Origin: CAYYJR01 sp964472305
Lineage (GTDB): Bacteria > Armatimonadota > Hebobacteria > CAIYQO01
DNA: 21,040 nt
Assembly (NCBI GenBank): GCA_964472305.1
Contig: CAYYJR010000038.1
Location: forward strand, 1 to 21,040
Reading direction: 5' to 3'
Part shown: in pieces, positions 1 through 5,781 of the stretch
Numbering within the stretch: position 1 is the stretch's first letter
How the letters are laid out: every line of letters begins with the position of its first letter
Made by a program: the position numbers and the translations under genes
Notes under the pieces: generated by a model
The model's database searches: none
What the model saw: the letters and a program-made list of their open reading frames with translations, nothing else
Told to the model about the DNA's origin: nothing

Positions 1-54
1 GATGACCACGAGCAGTTCGATCAGCGTGAACCCACGCTTGCTCTGGAAACGCAT
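1..54 (-). CDS. Prepilin-type N-terminal cleavage/methylation protein (partial, N-terminus only)
   Basis: Only the first 18 codons are inside the window; the gene continues past the left edge. They read MRFQSKRGFTLIELLVVI, the classic class III (type IV pilin/pseudopilin) signal: a short basic leader, G-F at the prepilin peptidase site, Glu at position +5 of the mature protein, and a hydrophobic helix. Prepilin peptidase would cut after the Gly and methylate the Phe. The start is set by a strong AGAGGAG about 7 bases upstream of the ATG. This exact style of N-terminus is typical of the large DUF1559 (H-X9-DG) pseudopilin families of Planctomycetes, Lentisphaerae and Armatimonadota, but the rest of the protein is not visible, so a type II secretion pseudopilin is equally possible. 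Confidence 0.85.
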   Translation of the reverse strand, partial: MRFQSKRGFTLIELLVVI

Positions 55-82
55 AATGTTTCTCCTCTCATTGATTGTTGTT

Positions 83-113
83 GCCCGTTCCGATATCCCG
101 ATCCCGAACGGGC
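83..113 (-). promoter_or_regulatory. Stem-loop in the leader of the prepilin-like gene
   Basis: GCCCGTTC (83-90) and GAACGGGC (106-113) form a perfect 8-bp stem around a 15-base loop. It lies between the predicted transcription start (about 126) and the ribosome binding site of the prepilin-like gene. No T-run follows on either strand, so it is more likely a leader structure than a terminator. Confidence 0.4.
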
Positions 114-132
114 GAACTTAATTCACAAAGCT

Positions 133-141
133 ATAATAGCA
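133..141 (-). promoter_or_regulatory. Extended -10 promoter for the prepilin-like gene
   Basis: On the minus strand the bases read TGC-TATTAT, an extended -10 (TGn plus a hexamer matching TATAAT at 5 of 6). No good -35 is found 16-18 bases upstream, which is usual for extended -10 promoters. The predicted start is near 126, giving a leader of about 70 bases. The core is palindromic (GCTATAATAGC), so a plus-strand promoter reading TATAAT at 132-137 is also conceivable, but no gene follows it. Confidence 0.4.
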
Positions 142-368
142 TAATCTGCAAGGGTCGGTGAGTCTTTGGACAAGAAAATAGGTTAATAATTGGTTAAAGT
201 CGGTAAGTAGCAGAATTCGCATATCGTGCTTGTGATAAACGAGCGGTGGACAATCCGTGCCCTGGCTGCACCTGCACGGGGCGAACGCGTCAAAGCGAGG
301 CGAGACCTGGATTGTCCCCAGGGGCGCTGGTCGTCGATGCGCGTCACGCAGCAATCCGGCGGATTGTG
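142..368. other. Intergenic region without a gene, with short ACAATCC/GGATTGT repeats
   Basis: This is the gene-free part between the unrecognised 171-aa gene and the prepilin promoter. The half containing 142-230 is AT-rich and unremarkable. The half next to the 171-aa gene holds four copies of one heptamer core in both orientations: ACAATCC at 250-256, GGATTGT at 309-315, CAATCC at 352-357 and GGATTGT at 361-367. The last two form a small hairpin (stem 6, loop GGC) that abuts the stop codon of the 171-aa gene. CCTGG/CCAGG (306-310, 318-322) form another small hairpin. No convincing reading frame, tRNA or T-rich terminator is seen. Confidence 0.5.
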
Positions 369-884
369 TTAGCAGGCGGGGGAAGTCGCCGAACGATATC
401 GAGTGAGCAAATGGGCGATGCCGATCTGCATCTCCCGAGGGGTGATGGCTCCACCGCGCATGTCTTCCATTTGCAACAAACGGTTGAGTTGTTGCAGCAT
501 CTCCTGGTATGGCATCGCTTGCGCCGCCCAGTAGTCGATGGAAGCGAGTAATTGTTCCGTACGCCGGTGGGGGATGGCCTCAATGGCACCCATTACCATG
601 CACACCACATCGTCCAGCACGGTGGTGTGGCATTCGTTTTCAGAATCGAGCGCCAGATAGGAGAAGACGCCCGACGGCTCATGATAGGTGATATTAATTT
701 GATCTGTTGAGCCGCCGGGCAGTTCATACACGATGGCCAGGTTAGCCACGGCACCGTTGTCCGCATCCCATCGGCTGTATTGCGAACGGAGGTTGCCATA
801 CGGCACCTGGTGCAGGTGTGGTGACAACACCGCAGTAATCCGGTCAGCCCAGTCCGTAACGCCAGCAGATGTCGTGCATGTCAT
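369..884 (-). CDS. Hypothetical protein, 171 aa, unrecognised
   Basis: I do not recognise this protein. It reads as a plausible soluble alpha/beta protein: an N-terminal amphipathic stretch (WADRITAVL), a hydrophobic-alternating middle (INITYHEPSGVFSYLAL) and a helical C-terminal half with LLASIDYW and MLQQLNRLLQM. No signal peptide or membrane segment is present. The composition is balanced, unlike an antisense shadow, and no overlapping gene competes with it. The start is uncertain: ATG at 884 is used, but neither it nor the in-frame GTG at 908 has a good ribosome binding site. It follows spoVS after only 47 bases on the same strand and could be co-transcribed with it. A hairpin (352-366) sits just after the stop. 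Confidence 0.62.
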   Translation of the reverse strand: MTCTTSAGVTDWADRITAVLSPHLHQVPYGNLRSQYSRWDADNGAVANLAIVYELPGGSTDQINITYHEPSGVFSYLALDSENECHTTVLDDVVCMVMGAIEAIPHRRTEQLLASIDYWAAQAMPYQEMLQQLNRLLQMEDMRGGAITPREMQIGIAHLLTRYRSATSPAC

Positions 885-931
885 GCTTGACCAAACATTT
901 CCCCGCACAGGAGCGGAACGACGTCGGTATA

Positions 932-1192
932 TTACTTCGGCTCGATCATCAGGCGGATGGCGGTGCGTTCCTGCCCCTCCACCTCCAGGTCGGTGAATGC
1001 GGGACGGCAGATCAGATCGATACCTGACGGTGCCATGAATCCACGGGCGATGGCCAGTGCCTTCACCGCCTGGTTGAGGGCACCTGCCCCGATCGTTTGC
1101 AATTCCGCGACCCCTTTTTCACGAATGACACCGGCTAATGCGCCTGCGACCGAATTCGGATTGGATTTGGCGGATACACGTAAGACTTCCAT
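932..1192 (-). CDS. spoVS: Stage V sporulation protein S (SpoVS) family
   Basis: The 86-aa product begins MEVLRVSAKSNPNSVAGALA and contains the family's signature stretches GVAELQTIGAGALNQAVKAL and AIRLMIEP. Its length equals that of Bacillus SpoVS. The family has a small Alba-like fold and is thought to bind nucleic acid; in Bacillus it affects spore coat and cortex formation, but it is widespread in non-sporulating bacteria, where its role is unknown. The ATG at 1192 is chosen because AAGGAG lies 6 bases upstream; the frame stays open farther upstream (to 1387) but with no family resemblance. It lies downstream of ymdB on the same strand, the order known in Bacillus. Its presence alone does not show that this organism makes spores. 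Confidence 0.94.
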   Translation of the reverse strand: MEVLRVSAKSNPNSVAGALAGVIREKGVAELQTIGAGALNQAVKALAIARGFMAPSGIDLICRPAFTDLEVEGQERTAIRLMIEPK

Positions 1193-1445
1193 GGTGCGCT
1201 CCTTAGTATAGCATTGACTTGATGTGTAGTACCGATTCGCGTTGTCAAAGACGAGTGTGAATCGGAATGTCACGTGCCGGATCGGGTTGCCGTTCGGCGT
1301 CGTACGGTGGCACAGGGCCGGGATCCGACGCGGAGTGTCTATTCCGATCCAGTCCGAGTTACCTGTTGCCGTTGGCGAGACAGGCACTCACATTATAGGA
1401 CGTCCGCCGGGTTAGAATGTCGGAATCCCCTGACAGCGATGGTGA
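1193..1445 (-). promoter_or_regulatory. Long ymdB-spoVS gap with a possible internal promoter
   Basis: This 253-bp gap holds no credible gene. On the minus strand an exact TATAAT lies at 1397-1392, but the best -35 at usual spacing (ACATTC) is poor. If used, it gives spoVS a leader of about 190 bases. A perfect TTGACA (minus strand, near 1241-1246) has no -10 at the right distance. Confidence 0.3.
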
Positions 1446-2243
1446 TTACCGTGCAGGGGGGGACAAAATCCTCATCTCCTCCAGATAGTGAATTTGGATG
1501 GTGCGACCGGTCGCATCTTCGATATCGAGCAGCACAGCGCTGACGATAACCGGACCACCGGCTACTTCAAACCGCGACGGCATCCAGGTGAGAAAGCGAT
1601 TGATAATCACCTCGTTTTTCACCCCCAGAATCGAATCGCGCGGTCCGACCATGCCGACGTCGGTGATGAACCCGGTGCCGGCAGGCAGCACACGTGCATC
1701 CGCGGTCGGCACATGGGTGTGCGTGCCCACTACGGCGCTCACCTGCCCATCCAGCATCCATGCCAACGCCGCCTTCTCGCTGGTGGCTTCGGCATGCACA
1801 TCTAACAGAATACAGGGTGTTTGCTCTCTCAGCAAGGGGATAAGAGCCTGCGCGCATTGAAAGGGATCATCTACCGGGTCCATAAAGACGCGGCCCAGTA
1901 AATTGACTACCGCCAGCGCGGTGTCGCCGACCGGAAATACCCCATAGCCGCGTCCGGGGACGCCGGGTGGATAGTTCGCCGGACGGAGCACGCGCGTGGT
2001 GGACGTCAACAAGCTGACCGCCTCTTTTTTATTGAAGGTATGATTACCCAGCGTCAGCACATCGATGCCGGCGTGGAAAAGCTCTTCCGCGATGGCAGGG
2101 GTGATGCCCATACCTCCCGCGGCGTTCTCCCCGTTGGCCAACACGATATCGGGGTGATGGCTCTCCCGCCAGCGCGGCAGTACCGCCGCAACCGCGTCAC
2201 GGCCGGGGTGGCCGACGATATCGCCAAAAAACAGGATGCGCAT
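1446..2243 (-). CDS. ymdB: YmdB-family metallophosphoesterase (2',3'-cyclic nucleotide phosphodiesterase)
   Basis: The 265-aa product matches the TIGR00282/YmdB family in full length. Dinuclear-metal ligands are in the expected places: GDIVG with Asp8, NGEN with Glu39 and Asn40, GNHTF with Asn67 and His68, DVHAEATSEK with His150, and GTHTH with His175 and His177. In Bacillus subtilis this family hydrolyses 2',3'-cyclic nucleotides, interacts with RNase Y and influences biofilm and motility gene expression. The ATG at 2243 is supported by GGAGG 9 bases upstream. It lies 52 bases after pepF on the same strand and is followed by spoVS. The usual upstream partner rny is absent within this window. 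All catalytic residues are intact, so it should be active. Confidence 0.95.
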   Translation of the reverse strand: MRILFFGDIVGHPGRDAVAAVLPRWRESHHPDIVLANGENAAGGMGITPAIAEELFHAGIDVLTLGNHTFNKKEAVSLLTSTTRVLRPANYPPGVPGRGYGVFPVGDTALAVVNLLGRVFMDPVDDPFQCAQALIPLLREQTPCILLDVHAEATSEKAALAWMLDGQVSAVVGTHTHVPTADARVLPAGTGFITDVGMVGPRDSILGVKNEVIINRFLTWMPSRFEVAGGPVIVSAVLLDIEDATGRTIQIHYLEEMRILSPPAR

Positions 2244-2295
2244 GTCCGCGTTCCTCCGGTCCGCCCGTGGCGTCACCCGTGCGTCGCCGCTGATA

Positions 2296-4110
2296 TCATT
2301 CCATATTGTCGGCGCTTCCGGGTGCCCGGATGCCGTGCCAGGCGGTTTCCGCGTCCGTGACCAACTCGCCGATCATGCGCAAGCCGTCTTCCCAGAACTC
2401 GCGGTGGGCGATATCGATGCCCGCCAGCGCCAGCAGTTGCGCGGGGCGCCGTGAGCCACCCGCGCGCAGGATGTCCAGATAGCGCGGCACGAAGTGCGCG
2501 CCTTCCTGCTGGTATCGCGCGAACAGCGCCATCACCAGCAGTTGCCCGAAGGCATAGGCATACACGTAGAACGGTGTATGAATGAAGTGCGGAATATATC
2601 GCCACCAGACTCGATGGCCCTCGCCCATCTCCACCGCGTCGCCGAACATCGCCTGGCTGTGTTCCTGCCAGAGCGTATCGATCTGTTCGGCGGTTAACTC
2701 GCCTTGCGCGCGACGGGCGGCGTGCACGCTCTGTTCGAAGCGATAGAGAGATGTCTGGCGGAACACGGTGGCAAAGATATCTTCGATCTTTCCCGTCAAC
2801 AGCGCCAGCCGCTGGCGCGGGTCCGTGGTCTGTGCCCGCAGCGCGGTGAAAGTGAGCATTTCACCGAAGACGCTGGCCGTCTCCGCGGTCGCCAGCGACG
2901 GGTAATACTGCAGGAAATGTTGTTCCGCGGCCAGCAGATCATGTATCCCGTGACCCAGTTCATGCGCCAGCGTCATCACATCGCGCCGCTTTCCCTGGTA
3001 ATTCATCAGCACGTAGGGATGCCAATCCGGCGCGATGCCGGCGCAAAAGGCGCCGCCGCGCTTGCCGGCGCGCACCTCGGCGTCGATCCAGCGTTCATCG
3101 AAAAAGCGGACGATCATCGCGCCCACGGGTGCGGAGAAGCGGGTGTACGCCTCCGTCACCATGCGGCGCGCGTCCTCCCACGGCACCCGCGCTTCGTTCG
3201 TCAGCATGGGCGCATAGCGGTCGTAATGATACAGGCGGTCCAAACCGAGAATTTCCCGTTTCAGCCGATAGTAACGCGCCACCGTGGGATAATGCGCCAC
3301 GCAAGCATCGAGCATGGTGTGCACGGTGGCGGTGTCCACCTCATCCGCATGATGGCGTTCGGCTTCCGGGGTGTCGAAATGGGTCAGCCGGTCATCGACG
3401 GCTTTGTCGTAAATGAGGGTGTTGGTGATGAAAGTGAACAGCCGCCCGCGCTCGCACAGGCCATCGGTCAGTCCCTCGGCGGCGGCACGGCGCACCTCCC
3501 GGTCGGGATCAAGCAGGCGCGACAGGATTTCCGATTCGTTGAGCGTGCGTGTCTCGCCGTGTACGGTCATAGTGAAGGTTGCCGCGCTGATAGTTTCGTC
3601 GAACAGGCGGCTGAATGCCTCGCCGCCGGTGGTGGATTTCGCCAGCAGGATGCGTTCTTCGGGTTCACTTAACCGGTGCGGACGCGCCAGCCGCACGTGT
3701 TCGAGATAATGCCGGTAGCCGGCGGTCACCGGATCAGTGTATAACGTTGCGAACGTCTCATCCGGGATGGCGATCAGCTCCAGTTCGTAAAAGAGCAGGT
3801 GCTGATGAATCGCAACCCCGCGCTCCTGCACTTTCTGCAGCAATGCGCCGTGCGCGGGTGCCAGCGTGTCGCCGGCGAACAGCAACTGCGTAAAGGCGTT
3901 CGGGAATTGCTCATCGCGCAGGATGCGCTCATACTTGGCCAACGCGTCGCCGAATTCCGCCGGCGTCAGCGCGCTCACCCGCCCGCGGTAGTTGGCGGCG
4001 AATTGTGCTGCCCGCTCCTCCAACGCGCCAAGATCAGCATCGAGCCGGACATCATCCGCGCCCGTGTATAAATCCGTTAGATCCCAGGTGACCGGGGTAG
4101 GCATCGCCAT
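2296..4110 (-). CDS. pepF: Oligoendopeptidase F (M3 family zinc metallopeptidase)
   Basis: The 604-aa product has the M3 zinc-binding motif HELGH at 383-387, followed by the conserved ETASVFGEM stretch at about 410-418 that supplies further metal/active-site residues. The N-terminal half is the helical PepF lobe, starting with the typical WDLTDLY. The length is normal for the family (about 600). The enzyme cleaves short peptides in the cytoplasm; no signal peptide is present. The ATG at 4110 is chosen because AGGAG lies about 6 bases upstream and the family begins here; the frame is open much farther upstream, into the next gene, but that part is unlike PepF. ymdB follows after 52 bases, so the two may share a transcript. 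Confidence 0.95.
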   Translation of the reverse strand: MAMPTPVTWDLTDLYTGADDVRLDADLGALEERAAQFAANYRGRVSALTPAEFGDALAKYERILRDEQFPNAFTQLLFAGDTLAPAHGALLQKVQERGVAIHQHLLFYELELIAIPDETFATLYTDPVTAGYRHYLEHVRLARPHRLSEPEERILLAKSTTGGEAFSRLFDETISAATFTMTVHGETRTLNESEILSRLLDPDREVRRAAAEGLTDGLCERGRLFTFITNTLIYDKAVDDRLTHFDTPEAERHHADEVDTATVHTMLDACVAHYPTVARYYRLKREILGLDRLYHYDRYAPMLTNEARVPWEDARRMVTEAYTRFSAPVGAMIVRFFDERWIDAEVRAGKRGGAFCAGIAPDWHPYVLMNYQGKRRDVMTLAHELGHGIHDLLAAEQHFLQYYPSLATAETASVFGEMLTFTALRAQTTDPRQRLALLTGKIEDIFATVFRQTSLYRFEQSVHAARRAQGELTAEQIDTLWQEHSQAMFGDAVEMGEGHRVWWRYIPHFIHTPFYVYAYAFGQLLVMALFARYQQEGAHFVPRYLDILRAGGSRRPAQLLALAGIDIAHREFWEDGLRMIGELVTDAETAWHGIRAPGSADNME

Positions 4111-4273
4111 CGTCTGCTCCTCTGCCGTGTCGAACATCTCTTCATTCAGGTGACCGACCGCAAATTCCTGCTCGGAATACCGAATACTGCGCTTGTTCCA
4201 TGCAATATGCCCGCTTTTCGAAACAGAATAACGGGGAAACATGCGGAAGATGACACGATGACCGGGTGAAGGG

Positions 4274-4304
4274 ATGACCGGATGAGAGGGTATCATCCCG
4301 TCAT
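4274..4304 (-). terminator. Hairpin downstream of the URO-D gene
   Basis: ATGACCGGATGA (4274-4285) and TCATCCCGTCAT (4293-4304) pair with a single mismatch in 12, around a 7-base loop. The hairpin begins about 20 bases after the stop of the URO-D gene on the minus strand. No T-run follows, so it may be a weak or factor-assisted terminator. GATGACCGG is also repeated directly just beyond it. Confidence 0.45.
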
Positions 4305-4324
4305 CACGGCATCCGTTCATCCGA

Positions 4325-5401
4325 TTACGCTTTCCCGCGACCATCGAACCAGTAGGTGCGGAACTCCTCGAAGGCACAACACAGCGCGTCGATGTTTTCC
4401 GGCGGGGTGGGAGGATAGACGCCGACGATGAGCTCAAGGCCGCCCCGGGGTGAGCCGAGTTTGCGCACGCCTTCTTCGACCAGGTCACGAATCTCCCGGC
4501 GGGTGCCAAAAGGCACCACGCGTTGGCGGTCGATGTCCAACCGGATGCAGATGCGGCCGTCCACCGCGGCCTTGATCTCATCAATGCCGTTGCACAGATC
4601 CTGCGGATTGCAGATGGTCACCCCGGCGTCGATCAACTCGTCGATCAGTTCGATCATATGACCGTCGCTATGCAGCGAAACATGGCACCCGGCCGCGCGC
4701 AGGGGTTGGAAGAGCTGCTTGTAGGCGGGAGTGATCCACTGGCGAAACATGGTCGGGTTGATCATCGACGCCGTCTGTGTGCCCAGGTCGTCCGCCGCCT
4801 CGAATACGTCCACCCCCATGCGCAGGTATTGCTGGATGATGACCCGGTTATACGCTACCAGCATCTCGATCAACTCGTGCAATTGCGGTTCGTCGGTGGC
4901 AAAATCCATCATCAGGTTTTCGAAGCCGCGCAGGTAATAGAGCCGCATGAAAAAGAAACCGTGGTGCGTGTTGCCGGCGGTCAGTTCACCGCGGGCTTTG
5001 CTCGCGGCGACGGTACGGGCGATTTGTACCCAATCCACCTTGCCCCAATCGTCCTGGTGCAGCGGATCGGGCGGATGGTACCCGGGAAATTTGCTCCAGT
5101 CGTCCAGCGGGCATTCCGTGACCAACCCGACCATGCCCGCGAAATGTTCGTGCCATATGCAACCCCAGTTATCGGTGTGCTGCCGGTCAATAGCCAGGAT
5201 GCCGTGGGGGTCGGTGCCCAGTTTGTGATGCACGCCCTTTTTGAAATTCGGGAACAGGATGGGATGGCGCGCAAGCACGTCCTCCACCTCTTTTCCGTAT
5301 TGCGCCCAGGTGGAATCGTTTACGGCTACGATGGTGGGCATCCACTCCGGACCCGTCATCGACGCATTGCGTAGAAAATTTTCACGTACCGATAATGCCA
5401 T
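4325..5401 (-). CDS. Uroporphyrinogen decarboxylase (URO-D) family protein, likely methyltransferase-like
   Basis: The 358-aa product has the URO-D/MtaA-type barrel pattern: DDLGTQ at 204-209, HSDGHMIELIDELIDAG from 244, NPQD at 265-268, and a C-terminal GVYPPTPPENID near 328-338. True HemE motifs for porphyrin binding are not evident and no heme genes are nearby. The large relatives found in Lentisphaerota and Armatimonadota are thought to act in corrinoid-dependent or other methyl transfer. The His-x-Cys zinc motif of MtaA is not seen; the site reads His-Ser-Asp. A strong GGAGG 4 bases before the ATG at 5401 fixes the start. The gene stands alone, bounded by a hairpin downstream and 380 bp of gene-free DNA upstream, so substrate and pathway are unknown. 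Confidence 0.88.
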   Translation of the reverse strand: MALSVRENFLRNASMTGPEWMPTIVAVNDSTWAQYGKEVEDVLARHPILFPNFKKGVHHKLGTDPHGILAIDRQHTDNWGCIWHEHFAGMVGLVTECPLDDWSKFPGYHPPDPLHQDDWGKVDWVQIARTVAASKARGELTAGNTHHGFFFMRLYYLRGFENLMMDFATDEPQLHELIEMLVAYNRVIIQQYLRMGVDVFEAADDLGTQTASMINPTMFRQWITPAYKQLFQPLRAAGCHVSLHSDGHMIELIDELIDAGVTICNPQDLCNGIDEIKAAVDGRICIRLDIDRQRVVPFGTRREIRDLVEEGVRKLGSPRGGLELIVGVYPPTPPENIDALCCAFEEFRTYWFDGRGKA

Positions 5402-5714
5402 GTATCCTCCCGTGGTGAGTGACAAGTGACAACGGAGCGGTGATATGTCACAAGTGCCGGGCAAGGCTGTCTCAGGTTGCTGTGCGCTATCGTTCAATTC
5501 TACTCGGCGAGGCGGATTCCTGCTGGCTGCGGTGTGTGTGACGCGGCTACACGGTGGCGGTATGCAACGATGGCTGCCCGGACGATGCATCAGCGCATCA
5601 AGGCAAGGGGAGGAGTTGCCGGCGGATACACTTCGTGAGACCATCCTGGAAAGAAGCATCCTGCCTCATATCCTGCGCAGACACCATGCATTCCGCCGGC
5701 AGCAAATGCAGTAT
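5402..5714. other. Gene-poor region between uvrA and the URO-D gene
   Basis: No convincing gene is found here. Next to the URO-D start are GTGACA/TGTCAC repeats (GTGACA at 5419-5424 and 5426-5431, TGTCAC at 5446-5451), which could form a leader hairpin or operator for the minus-strand URO-D gene. I could not find a good -10/-35 pair. A plus-strand frame from 5445 to 5729 (94 codons, GGAG 8 bases upstream of its ATG) exists, but its Cys/Arg-rich sequence looks random. Confidence 0.4.
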
Positions 5715-5754
5715 GACGGATTTCCGTGACAAAATCCGTCCTTCTGCCCGAAGG
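5715..5754. terminator. Tandem hairpins downstream of uvrA
   Basis: GACGGATTT (5715-5723) and AAATCCGTC (5732-5740) form a perfect 9-bp stem with an 8-base loop. Adjacent to it, CCTTC (5740-5744) and GAAGG (5750-5754) form a 5-bp stem. They lie about 30-70 bases past the uvrA stop on the minus strand. No T-run follows on that strand. On the plus strand ATTTTT follows the second hairpin at about 5760-5765, so termination of plus-strand transcripts is also possible. Confidence 0.45.
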
Positions 5755-5781
5755 TATAAGATTTTTCTCGAAATAGCATCC

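Noticed and set aside
1207..1215. Extended -10 TGC-TATACT just before spoVS (minus strand)
   Set aside because: Transcription from it would begin inside or after the AAGGAG ribosome site, removing it from the mRNA.
2704..3672. Plus-strand 322-codon open frame opposite pepF
   Set aside because: It is antisense to a full-length conserved enzyme, and its His/Arg/Gly-rich sequence looks like a complement-strand shadow.
4111..4584. N-terminal extension of pepF upstream of 4110
   Set aside because: The frame is open but runs into the URO-D gene, has no PepF similarity, and the AGGAG-supported ATG at 4110 gives the normal family start.
4523..5374. Plus-strand 283-codon open frame opposite the URO-D gene
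   Set aside because: The real URO-D gene with a strong ribosome site occupies the other strand; the antisense product resembles nothing.
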